From Hyaloraphidium curvatum (Eukaryota; Monoblepharomycota; Hyaloraphidiomycetes; Hyaloraphidiales; Hyaloraphidiaceae): 64,000 bases of DNA. The stretch covers positions 1,502,501-1,566,500 of the forward strand of contig JAIVFI010000001.1 of assembly GCA_025558095.1 (NCBI GenBank), written 5' to 3'. This document shows, piece after piece, positions 1 through 8,760 of the stretch. A program made the translations under genes and the position numbers. The notes under the pieces are model-generated. The model did no database searches, was not told where the DNA came from, and saw only the letters and a list, made by a program, of their open reading frames with translations. The stretch's first letter is position 1. Every line of letters begins with the position of its first letter.

Positions 1-911
1 CTCAGCCCCTCCGCGTGGTCCTGGTCTGCGGCGAAGAGGTACAGCTCTGCGGCCTTCTCAAAGTTCTTCTCGACCCCGCAGCCGTTCTCGTAGCATCGTC
101 CAAAATTGTTCTGTCCGTTCGCGATGCCCTGGTCGGCTGCAATACGGTACTGCTCTGCGGCCTTTCCGAGGTCCTTCGGGACGCCTATGCCATTCTCGAA
201 GCACCGTCCCAGGTTGTTATGCCCGGACGCGTCTCCTCGGTCCGCTGCGTACTCGTACTGCTTCGCTGCTCTCTCGAGGTCCTTCGGGACGCCTATGCCA
301 TTCTCGTAGCACCGTCCCAGGTTGTTATGCCCGAACGCGTCTCCTCGCTCCGCTGCGTACTCGTACTGCTTCGCTGCCCTCTCGAGGTCCTTCGGAACGC
401 CTATGCCATTCTCGTAGCACCGTCCCAGGTTGTTATGTCCGGACGCGTCTCCTTGGTTCGCTGCGTACTCGTACTGCTTCACTGCGTACCCGTACTGCTT
501 CGCTGCCCTCTCGAGGTCCTTCGGGACGCCTATGCCATTCTCGTAGCACCGTCCCAGGTTGTTATGCCCGGACGCGTCTCCATGGCCCGCTGCGTACTCG
601 TACTGCTCCACTGCCCTGTCGAGGTCCTGCGAGCCGCCCAAGCCGTTCTCATAGCACCGTCCGAGGTTGTTCTGCCCGGCCGCGTTGCCCTGCTCGGCCG
701 CCAAGAAATAGAGTCGCTTGGCCTCAGCGAGGTCCCTGGCAACACCCGTGCCATTCTCGTAGCACATTCCGAGGCCATTTTGTCCGTACGCATCGCCCTG
801 CTCCGCTGCCATGCCGTACCATTTCGCAGCCTCGGTCGGGTTCCTGGCCACCCCGTGCCCGAAGAAGTAGGCGTCGCCGCGCCGGGCGCATTCCGCCGCG
901 CTTCTAGACAT
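1..911 (-). CDS. Sel1-repeat protein, 3' end outside window
   Basis: The frame opens with an ATG at 911-909 (MSRSAAECARRGDAYFFG) and stays open to the window edge, about 303 codons. It is a continuous array of Sel1-like repeats of about 36 residues with the core NNLGRCYENGIGVPKDLE followed by AAKQYEYAA. Sel1 repeats are TPR-like helical hairpins that act as scaffolds. The central units are nearly identical in DNA, so the array has expanded recently. One unit carries 8 extra codons, a partial duplication of the KQYEYA segment. The start is supported by the short capped N-terminus, which matches the start style of the Sel1/kinase gene at 36904. By analogy with that gene a kinase domain could follow beyond the window; that is inference. 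Confidence 0.85.
   Translation of the reverse strand, partial: MSRSAAECARRGDAYFFGHGVARNPTEAAKWYGMAAEQGDAYGQNGLGMCYENGTGVARDLAEAKRLYFLAAEQGNAAGQNNLGRCYENGLGGSQDLDRAVEQYEYAAGHGDASGHNNLGRCYENGIGVPKDLERAAKQYGYAVKQYEYAANQGDASGHNNLGRCYENGIGVPKDLERAAKQYEYAAERGDAFGHNNLGRCYENGIGVPKDLERAAKQYEYAADRGDASGHNNLGRCFENGIGVPKDLGKAAEQYRIAADQGIANGQNNFGRCYENGCGVEKNFEKAAELYLFAADQDHAEGL
60..780. repeat. 108-bp tandem repeat array inside Sel1 gene
   Basis: Near-identical 108-bp units, read on the minus strand as Sel1 repeats, are stacked head to tail. Several adjacent units differ at only a few bases. One unit (around 470-510) holds a 24-bp internal duplication. Confidence 0.8.
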
Positions 912-1359
912 CGTCTGTTTGTAGCGATGCGCTCCAATGGCGGACGTCTGAAGTCAATGGCGCCTGCACAGGAGCGAGTGGCTGGTGTCTAGGGCCTTGC
1001 CTGATGAGTCGGGTGAAGAAGGACCGGCCGGCCCTATTACTCCCGTCTGATTCCACAAGTTTGATGGGCTGATTGATCACCTTCGAGGATCATTTTCGAA
1101 GATTGGGGCGTGTTTAGACTGCGACCTAGCGATTGTAGACTCGCCGCGATCACCACCCTATGCAGGCTTCCTTGAACCTTCGCTAAGCCGTGAGAGTGGA
1201 AAGCAGTGCTTGAGGGTATTACCGGCATCCGGACGGGGCTGCCTGGGAGGGTGAGTGTTCAGCGTCCTCGAGAAGTTTCGTTTCCCACCGCTTCGCCGCC
1301 GGGCGCCACTTCCAGCACACCGTCACCCGAACTTCCGCTGCCCCGCGCGGCCCCGGACG
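912..1359. other. intergenic, divergent promoters
   Basis: This gap of about 450 bp lies between the minus-strand Sel1 gene and the plus-strand Skp1-like gene, so both promoters should lie here. I see no RNA gene and no convincing coding frame. Confidence 0.5.
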
Positions 1360-2697
1360 ATGGCCGCGGCGGAGCCGACGGTGCTCCTCCGCGCGGCGGA
1401 CGGGGCCGAGTTCCCGGTCGACGAGGCGGCGGCGAGGGCCTTCAGCCCGATGCTTTCCGCGCTGTCCCTCGACGACGAGGGCGCGACGCCGGCCTTCGAC
1501 CTGCACCTTTCGGGCCCGCCGGCGGAGCTCTTTTCCGAGCTGATCGCGGCCGCGGGCGAGGAGCCGGGAAAAGTGCTGGGGAAGGCGCGGAACAAGGACT
1601 TGGTCCCACTCTTTGAGGAGTCGAGTTTCTTTGAGGCCCCGCCACAGGTCACGGGGGCCGTTGCGAGGGCCATCTTCGACAAGGCACTTGTGGGGAAGAA
1701 GGAGGCGCTGAAAGCCGTGCTCCGGCCGGACGTGGCGGCGTGCCTGCCGAAGGTTCACGCCCGGTTCGCAGCCGAGCTCGGGCCGGAGCGGAAAACCTTC
1801 CGGAACGCCCCGTCCGAGGCCGAGTGCTCGGTTGGAGACGCCCTGGACCTTGCGGTCGCGGCCCTCGCCGCCCTGCGCGCCAGCAGCGACCCCGATCACG
1901 TGAAGAACCTCGCCGGGGCTCTGGACCGCCGCCTCAAAGCCGGCCGTCCCCTGGCACCAGACGTTCCGCTGCTGCACAAGAAGCAGAACCCCGCGATCGA
2001 CGTCAGGGAACGCCCGTTCTACCTATTTCCCCCCGCGGCGCTACCGGAGCTCGCCTCGGCGCCCTCGCCAAAGGGCGCCAAGGACATTCGCGTGGCCCGG
2101 TTCCGCGCCGAAGGCGCCTCGGGCACTCCCATATCCCCGACCACCCCGCCGGTGTTTTCCAATGTACCGCATCCCCGCGTTTACCTCTTCACCACCTCCT
2201 GCTACGCCGAGGACGGCCTGGAGCGCCTCGCAGCCGTCGCCGCCGCGGCCTCCGCCGCCTCGCTCCCGCACCGCTACGAGGTTCTGCCCCCCCGCCCCGC
2301 GGACGCCACCGAGATCCCGCACCCCTCGGGCCTCGAGCTCCACCGGACCTGCGCCGCGGTCCTGGCCGTCGCCCTCGGCCCGGCGGATCCGAGGGCGTTC
2401 GTGCCCTGGCTGCTCCACTCCCTGCGGGCGCTGCCGGGGTGCGTGCCGCCCGCCACGGCCGCCGAGCTGGAGAAGCTGCTTCTGCATCCCCTGCTGGCCG
2501 GCTGCGGGGCGCATAGCTCCCCCGAAGACGTTGAAAAGAGGGTGAAGGGGTCGACGAGGCGGGCGCTGGCCGTCGCCGCGCGAGCGTGGAGGGCGGCGGG
2601 CGGGGGTATGGATGCCAGGGAGGCATGGGAGGCGGCGGTGGCGGGGCAGGAGCAGAACGGGGCCGTGAGCACGGAGGACGAGGGGTCGGACGACTGA
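1360..2697 (+). CDS. Skp1/BTB-like N-terminal domain protein
   Basis: Single exon, 445 aa from MAAAEPTVLLRAADG. The same frame is open to 1255, but the upstream residues are basic and Pro-rich like 5' UTR. Residues 5-35 (VLLRAADGAEFPVDEAAARA) match the first strand-helix unit of Skp1/elongin C/BTB folds, where a backbone-like strand is followed by a VDE-type helix. The rest is helical, Ala-rich and unlike known cullin adaptors. The C-terminus is acidic (STEDEGSDD). A role in a ubiquitin ligase complex is suggested only by the N-terminal fold. No introns are needed. Confidence 0.7.
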   Translation: MAAAEPTVLLRAADGAEFPVDEAAARAFSPMLSALSLDDEGATPAFDLHLSGPPAELFSELIAAAGEEPGKVLGKARNKDLVPLFEESSFFEAPPQVTGAVARAIFDKALVGKKEALKAVLRPDVAACLPKVHARFAAELGPERKTFRNAPSEAECSVGDALDLAVAALAALRASSDPDHVKNLAGALDRRLKAGRPLAPDVPLLHKKQNPAIDVRERPFYLFPPAALPELASAPSPKGAKDIRVARFRAEGASGTPISPTTPPVFSNVPHPRVYLFTTSCYAEDGLERLAAVAAAASAASLPHRYEVLPPRPADATEIPHPSGLELHRTCAAVLAVALGPADPRAFVPWLLHSLRALPGCVPPATAAELEKLLLHPLLAGCGAHSSPEDVEKRVKGSTRRALAVAARAWRAAGGGMDAREAWEAAVAGQEQNGAVSTEDEGSDD

Positions 2698-2711
2698 GGC
2701 ACCAAAAACGG

Positions 2712-2785
2712 GCGAAGAGCTGGATGTAGTGACAGCCGCCCCAAAGCCCGAGCGAAGTGCTGGATGTAGCGACAGCCGCCCGAGC
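2712..2785. repeat. two imperfect 40-bp direct repeats
   Basis: The core GCTGGATGTAGYGACAGCCG occurs twice, 40 bp apart, just downstream of the Skp1-like stop codon. No coding function is visible. Confidence 0.7.
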
Positions 2786-2994
2786 AACGATATGAAGATT
2801 CGCAAGCACGTCATTTCGCGATCTCCTTACGCCCCCTCCGCTGGCAGAGTGTTCGAGGACGAGTGGCTCTCGGGCTTCACAGTGCCTTCGTTCCGGATGC
2901 AGAAGCCTCGGATTTCCCAAAGTCCGGACGGGCTATCGGCGGGCCGGCGGGACGAGGTCCAGCCAGTCTTCACAACAGAACCATTTCCGTCGCG

Positions 2995-4670
2995 ATGCCC
3001 GACCATTCCGCAGACGGCGCCGCCAAACCGGCCACCTTCTTTCGCCCCGATGACCTCGCTGCCGCGTTTCCGCGGCCGCTGCCCCCGGCGGGCCCATGGG
3101 ACCGCGGCAGGCCCTCGAACCCGACCGCGCCGGCGCCGTGCACAGACGATGCGCTGATGGCCGCGCTGGAGCCGTACCCAACCCTGCGCACACTCGCGGC
3201 GTGGCGCTTGGCCCTGTGGTGGATGCTGCCGACACTCCTCGTGCGCTCCACCGTTTTGGGCGCGGTGAGCGCGGCCTTCTGCGCGTGCGCCCTCGTTTTC
3301 GGCGGTGGTGCTTTTGGAGCTCGCCAGTTGGTCGGCGGCTACGTGCTTGTGGCGATCTATTGCGCCGCGCTCCCCGCAGTGTATTTCGCCGGGCAGGTGG
3401 TGAGGCTGGCGCGCGCCCTGCCGGACCTCCTCCCGTCGAAGGCGGCTGCCGCGCGCGCCGGGCTGCGTTGGAACGTGCGACCTGGTCTATTTCGTGGCAT
3501 CGTCACCAAGTACATTCTTTCGCAGCACGCCATGGTGCCTGCATGGGCGCGCTCTGTGAAGGACGGGACGGCGTCCGGGACCGCGCTCAACCACCTGGAG
3601 GGCGACACGGAGTGCACGTGCTCCGCCCCACGGTGCTCCGGCGCGCTTCTGACCGCCGCTGCGCGCGACTTGGTTGCCAATCTGGCTGCTTGGTTGACCC
3701 TGCAGCTGGCGTTGTTCGTCTTTCTCTGTTGGACGCCTTTATTCTCCCTCCCGCAGGTATGGACTCACGCGTGGAGCATCTTCCTTGGGATCTGTTATTG
3801 TATGTAGTCCGCTCGGGATCAGAATGTTTTGCCGGTGACACTGCTGACGCCATCTGTGCCGCGCGGCAGGTCTCGCAGTGTTGCACTTGGCACTCGAACC
3901 TTTTGCCTCCTCGACGTTGGAAAACATGCTCTTCAGGTTGGAAGGCCGCATCCGCCGGCGGCTCGTGCGCCGTGCGCTCGCCGCCTTCCTGGACCGGGCA
4001 CGCCAGGCTGTTTTCTCGGGGCAGCCGTTCGCCACACCGCTGGAGCTCTGGGGATGGGGATCGCAAGAGGAGCCGTACATGCTTCTACACGCCGAGCTGC
4101 GGCCGCGGTGGCAGCAGACCGTGCAGTCGGACAACAATCCTATTGTCTACCCCGTCTTTATCGGCCTCACGATCCTCCTGATGGCTGCCAGCATCGTGGG
4201 TAGCCCTGCCATCCTCGGGCCCCGCCTCATCTCTCCCCCCTCCCCAGATCATCGGCGCCTGCATCCCGGCTTGGATGCTCGCCGTCCTTGCCTATTTCGC
4301 TTACGTGCTCCTCCGCGACCTGTGGCACACCGCCGTCGCAAATTCCGAGATCGCATCCCTCGGCGACCTATACTCCTCCGCGCTCGCCGAAACCAGGGAC
4401 CTCCTCGTCGCCGCCTCCCCCCCTTCCCCGGACGCCGCCGACGCGCCCCGTGCCGCGGCGCTGCGGCGGCATCTAAAATCCCACGCCGCCGCGCTGGAGC
4501 TCTACGCGGGCGAGGCCCGCGACGCGAGGCGCCGGTTCCTCGGCGTCGCCGTGGGGTTCGGCTCCTTCAGGGGCTTGCTGGTGTCGCTTGCCACAGTTGC
4601 CTTCGCAGCCTGGGGTCTGCTGAGGGGATTCGGCGTCGCAGCGACGCTGGAGACGGTGTGCCCGGGCTGA
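2995..4670 (+). CDS. family M clade A multi-pass membrane protein
   Basis: Exons 2995-3799, 3870-4195 and 4248-4670 give 517 aa. Splice sites agree in phase and position with the paralogues at 16062 and 18263. Order: soluble N-terminus with the family signature FFRPDDLAAAFPRPLPP (15-31), hydrophobic segments near residues 84-102, 112-135, 226-247, 254-275, 360-377, 378-400 and 480-505, a CxCx4C motif (CTCSAPRC, 207-214) in the loop before segment 3, a basic helix after segment 4 (LEGRIRRRLVRR), and a fixed C-terminus ATLETVCPG. Seven segments with a short tail suggest a 7TM protein. I do not recognise the family. A distant link to gustatory-receptor-like proteins is hypothesised under findings. 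Confidence 0.85.
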
Positions 4671-4904
4671 GCAAGCACCGGCAGATCCGTAGGGCAGGAG
4701 GACTTGGAGGCCAGGCCACCCCATTTCCCGGGTGTCTGTCACGGGTATTCGACAAAGAGGAAATACACGGCCTGGATCCGCCGTCAGCGCCCGCCGCATG
4801 TTCACCTGGTTCGCGGAATCTTGGCTGCATCGCTGCCCTGAGCAAAGCGAGGCATGCGATGGATGATCGGGACGCTGGAATCGCTCCGCGAGACTTCACC
4901 AAGA

Positions 4905-5330
4905 ATGGACACGGCCATCGAGATGCCCGATGCCGCCGGCGGCTCCTCCAAGCCGACCGGCTTCTTCCGCCCCGAGGACCTCGCCGCGGCGTTCCCGCGG
5001 CCGCTGCCGCCGGCGGGGCCATGGGACCGCGGACGGCGGTCGAACCCCGCCCCTGCCGCGCCGTGCACGGAGGACGCGCTGATGACCGCACTGGAGCCGT
5101 ACCCGACCCTGCGGACGCTCGCAAAGTGGCATTTGGCTTTATGGTGGATGCCGCCGACCCTCGTCGTGCGCTACACCGTTGTCGGCGGGGTGGGCGCGGC
5201 CTTCTGCGCGTGCGCCCTCATTTTTGACGGCGGCGCGTTCGGGCCGCGCCAGCTCGTCGTCGGCTACGTGCTAGCTGCGACCTACTTCGCCGGAGTCGCG
5301 GCGACGCTCGAGACCGTGTGCCCCGGTTGA
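4905..5330 (+). pseudogene. internally deleted family M copy
   Basis: From MDTAIEMPDA the frame follows the clade A N-terminus, segment 1 and the start of segment 2 (QLVVGYVLAATYFAG). It then jumps straight to the last residues of the family (VAATLETVCPG, stop), 141 aa in all. About 375 residues are missing. The junction sits on the shared short sequence TTCG, so a microhomology-mediated deletion is likely. The frame is intact, so a short two-segment product could still be made. It lies 234 bp downstream of the intact copy in the same orientation. Confidence 0.8.
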
Positions 5331-5536
5331 TCGGCGGCATTGCCAGACCTGGGCCCTCCCCTCGTCGCGTCATTGCGTGCACGATGTGTACCGCAAACTC
5401 TTGTCGAAACAAAGCTCGATGGCAAAACGAGCAACGCGAGAGACCTGTAAAGCGCTCGATGCAGCATGTGGAGTTCGACGTTTCGATGGTCGACGCTGAT
5501 CGGCGCCTCAAAACAAACAGCAGCGAGAACAGCACG

Positions 5537-6412
5537 ATGCCGGCTCCTCGCCCTCCTCCGCACCCCGTGTTTACTTCGAAGCTCCCCGACGACGGCGAAG
5601 TTCGGCGCCTCTCGTTCTCGGAGCTCGCGACGGGCCTCTACGACGTGCTCCTCCCGCTCCTCCCTTCTGAGTCCGCGAGCACGCTGGTCCTCCACAACGT
5701 CGTCAATGTGGCCCTCGTTTGCGTCGGTCTGCGGCAGGCGTGCTTCGTCGAGTTCCGGGAGGCCTTCAAGGACGGCGCGGCCGGGGAGCTCGCGAGGGCG
5801 GCCATCAGTGCGCTTGCATCGCTGGTGTCGAATCGCGCGATCGACGGCAAGCGTGTCCTCATCATGACCGACACGCGGCCTTCGAACGCGTTCGCTCTAT
5901 ACAGAAAGGAACGCGTACAACTCGCAGACGTGCTGGCGGCGCTACCCTCCCTTGGCTACGCCACTGACGGGCCGCGCAAGGACCTGTGGCTTCCCGGAGC
6001 GCGTTCCCTGGGGTACCCGATCTTCACAGAGCACCCGGAGGAAATCAATGCCCGGGACCAATGGCGTGTGCAGTGCGCTGCGGTGTTCAAGGAGCTCGGC
6101 ACGGAGGACCGCCACGTCACGGCAAGCTTCGCGCTCTACCACGCACGCTACGGCAAAGCCGACATCGTCCGGGCCAGGAAGGAGATAGAAGAACACGCGA
6201 ATGTCCTGAACGCTGCCATCGCAGGCCAGGAAGTTGCCGGGTTCCGCATAGATCGCCTGGTTGTCCTCGTGGACAGCTGGGCCGACGTGATGGAGATCGA
6301 TCACCAGGACTTGGAGGATCTGAAAAGCATCAAGGGCGCGAAGTGGGAAGGTGGCGGCTACAAGCAGGTCCCGGGAGGCTTCGCTGAGATCGAATCGGCG
6401 ACGAGCGCATGA
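5537..6412 (+). CDS. family S unknown protein, intact copy 1
   Basis: Single exon, 291 aa, start MPAPRPPPHPVFTSKL. Conserved blocks shared with the copies at 6758, 29634 and 31554 are SFSELATGLYDVL (about 25-37), a hydrophobic helix VALVCVGLRQACFVEF, DLWLPGARSLGYPIFTEHPEE, DQWRVQCAAVFKELG, ALYHARYG and LNAAIAGQEVAGFRI. No signal peptide or clear membrane segment. Function unknown; I recognise no named family. The bases before the start (AGCACGATG) are shared with two other copies. The tail after the FRI block varies between copies. Confidence 0.85.
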   Translation: MPAPRPPPHPVFTSKLPDDGEVRRLSFSELATGLYDVLLPLLPSESASTLVLHNVVNVALVCVGLRQACFVEFREAFKDGAAGELARAAISALASLVSNRAIDGKRVLIMTDTRPSNAFALYRKERVQLADVLAALPSLGYATDGPRKDLWLPGARSLGYPIFTEHPEEINARDQWRVQCAAVFKELGTEDRHVTASFALYHARYGKADIVRARKEIEEHANVLNAAIAGQEVAGFRIDRLVVLVDSWADVMEIDHQDLEDLKSIKGAKWEGGGYKQVPGGFAEIESATSA

Positions 6413-6757
6413 CAAGCCAATTGAGCAGCGGGTCGAGGAGGTCTTCGAGTAGGGGAGCAAAAGATCTTTCACTGATGATTCTACTTTCAGCCGACCCACG
6501 TCATGTGTAGGAGACCAGCGATATTGTCCGGCTACGCGGTTTCGTTGGCGACCAGGAGTGAGGCTGAACCGACACGTCGACCCAAACATGGTGGAGACGG
6601 GGAAGAGACGGTCTGGTCAAAGGTCGATTCGGGCGGTGAATTGTGACGGGGTTTCATTTGGAATAATGGCCTGCGCTTGCTTCTCGTTCTTCCGAGGCCC
6701 GGGGAGCGCCACGTCAACGAACAACAAAACCGACCGAGCGAAGCCCTGCGAACCGTC

Positions 6758-7699
6758 ATGCCCCCTCCGCGACCATCTCCGCACCCCGCTTTCGTCTCGG
6801 AGCTCGCAAAAGATGCCCCTGTGCCCAGCTTTTCCTTCTCCGAGCTCGCTACCGGATTCTACGACGTCCTGCAACCCCTCGTCCCGTCGCCGGCCGCCCG
6901 CCTCTTCGTGCTGCACCACGTCGCCAACATGGCTCTCGTCTGCATCGGTCTGCGGCAGGCGTGCTTCGTCTGGTTCGGGGAGGGCTTCCCCGACGACCGG
7001 GCGGCACAGCTTGGGGAGGCTGCGGCGGGGGCTTTCTGCTCGTTGCGTGCGAACGGCGTCCCCGGCACCGGCAACATCGGCATCACCATCAACCGCGACC
7101 AGTCCAACTCGTTCGTGCTTTACCGCCTGGAGCGGGTTCACGTGACCGACGTGCTCGCCGCGGCGCGGGTTCTCGGGGCGGTCACCGATTTGCCCACCAG
7201 GGACCTCTGGCTTCCTGCCGCGCGGGCCCTCGGGTACCCGATCTTCACGGTGCACCCCGAGACGATACCAGCAAAGGACCAGTGGCGCCTTCAGTGCGCA
7301 ATCATCGTCGAGGAGCTGGCGACGGGCGCGCTGAGGAGGCTGGCGCTCTACCACGCCCGGTACGGAGAAAAGGACGTCGAGCGAGCGAAGAACGAGATCG
7401 AGAGACACGCAGATGCCCTGAACAATGCGATCGCGGGGGAAGAGATCGCCGAGTTCCGCATCCGAAAGGCGCTGGTGGTTTCGCAGAACTGGGAAGAGAT
7501 CGCGGCGGAGCAGAAGATCTACGAGGAAGGGGTGAAGGGCATTGTGCGCTCGGGCGGCGGGTGGGGCGAGCTGCTGGACGACATTTCGTTCCGGAGGAAG
7601 GCCGCAGGGGCTCGCAGGGAGGCGCCCGTTCCCCGGGCACGCGTTTCCGGTCTGTCGCGCAGCAGTTCGGCCACGGACTACGAGGACGAAGGCCGTTGA
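6758..7699 (+). CDS. family S unknown protein, intact copy 2
   Basis: Single exon, 313 aa from MPPPRPSPHPAFVSEL. It carries all family S blocks (SFSELATGFYDVL, GLRQACFVWF, DLWLPAARALGYPIFT, DQWRLQCAIIVEELA, ALYHARYG, LNNAIAGEEIAEFRI). It has a longer, basic and Ser-rich C-terminus than the other copies. It is the most diverged of the four copies but has no disabling change. It lies 345 bp downstream of copy 1 in the same direction, so tandem duplication is the simplest origin. Confidence 0.85.
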   Translation: MPPPRPSPHPAFVSELAKDAPVPSFSFSELATGFYDVLQPLVPSPAARLFVLHHVANMALVCIGLRQACFVWFGEGFPDDRAAQLGEAAAGAFCSLRANGVPGTGNIGITINRDQSNSFVLYRLERVHVTDVLAAARVLGAVTDLPTRDLWLPAARALGYPIFTVHPETIPAKDQWRLQCAIIVEELATGALRRLALYHARYGEKDVERAKNEIERHADALNNAIAGEEIAEFRIRKALVVSQNWEEIAAEQKIYEEGVKGIVRSGGGWGELLDDISFRRKAAGARREAPVPRARVSGLSRSSSATDYEDEGR

Positions 7700-7873
7700 A
7701 CGTATGCAGCTCAGAACAATGGAATCCTGAATCGCGCCATCCTGGCGCGCGCCGCCCCGAGACTGAGTGATCGGAGCGGCCGAGGGGTCGCGATCGACAT
7801 CCGTTCCGCCGCTGCCACCGCCGCGGGATTCACGGGGCCGATTTCCTAGAATTGCTATTGCTGGCGACTTGAC

Positions 7874-8578
7874 ATGCCTTCGGAAGTCACCGCGGACGCG
7901 CCTGCAGCGGCGGCGCCGGCCGCTCCGGATGCGCCGCCGAAGCGCGTCCTCGCCGTCTTCTGCCACACCCTCCGGACCACCTCCTTCTCGGGCGCCCTCC
8001 TCGACGCCGCCTGCGACGCGCTGCGGAACGCGGGCCACAAGGTCGACGTGCTCGACCTCCACGCCGAGGGATTCGACCCGCGCTTCGCGCTGGCGGACTT
8101 TGCCCAGTTCGAGGGGGCGGCGATGCCCCCCGACGTGCTCGATTCGCAGGCTCAATTGGCCGCCGCGGACGCGCTGCTCTTTGTCGCGCCGGTTTACTGG
8201 TGGTCTTTCCCCGCGATGCTCAAGGGGTGGATCGACAGGGTGTTCTCCGACGGCTGGGCCTACAACTACAGCGGGAAAGGGGGCTCCAAAGGCCTGCTTG
8301 CCGACCGCCCGACGCTGATTCTGATGCCCGGTGCTGCGAGCCGGCGGACCTACGAAAAGTACACTTACGACAAGGGGATGGCGGCGGGCATCGACATCGG
8401 CATCTTCGGGTACTGCGGGATCGGCGACGTGGAGCTGGAGCTGCTGCTCGACGTGGATGATGCGGCAGCGAGGGAAAAGCACCTGGTGCTGGCGAGGGAG
8501 AAGGCGCTGGCGCTGGTGGATCCGGGGAGGAAGCCGAGAAAGAGCGGGGTGCCGAGCCTGAGGCCCAACGACGAGTGA
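7874..8578 (+). CDS. NAD(P)H quinone reductase-like flavoprotein (flavodoxin_2 fold)
   Basis: Single exon, 234 aa. After an Ala-rich leader, KRVLAVFCHTLRTTSFSGAL gives the first strand and FMN/FAD phosphate loop. ALLFVAPVYWWSFPAMLKGW (about residues 95-114) is the hallmark of the NQO1/MdaB/KefF-type flavodoxin-like family (PxYWWsxPAxLKgwiDRVF), followed by DRVFSDGWAY and a Gly-rich loop. The family reduces quinones with NAD(P)H by two electrons in the cytosol. The substrate cannot be told from sequence. Length is normal for the family. Confidence 0.9.
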   Translation: MPSEVTADAPAAAAPAAPDAPPKRVLAVFCHTLRTTSFSGALLDAACDALRNAGHKVDVLDLHAEGFDPRFALADFAQFEGAAMPPDVLDSQAQLAAADALLFVAPVYWWSFPAMLKGWIDRVFSDGWAYNYSGKGGSKGLLADRPTLILMPGAASRRTYEKYTYDKGMAAGIDIGIFGYCGIGDVELELLLDVDDAAAREKHLVLAREKALALVDPGRKPRKSGVPSLRPNDE

Positions 8579-8760
8579 GACGTTGGCGTGGGGCCAGCAG
8601 GATGGCGAAGTCCGCAACCAGAAATTGCATGGATGCAATCGGAGGCCATAGACGTGGGGACTGAAGGTTGGATTCGAGTCCTCGTTCCTTTCCAATCCCT
8701 TGGTTCGAGGCAGATCCACTTGCCGCGCCTTGTCCACGCGCCGCCGGCGCCTCCGTCACG

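Noticed and set aside
15-992. plus-strand repetitive protein (VLRDAYAILVAPSQVVM repeats)
   Set aside because: It is the reverse complement of the Sel1 array; the minus strand gives canonical Sel1 repeats.
6617-8737. 706-codon minus-strand open frame opposite the family S and quinone-reductase genes
   Set aside because: It lies antisense to two well-supported genes, has Arg/Pro/Gly-rich shadow composition and no recognisable motif; long antisense frames are expected at this GC content.
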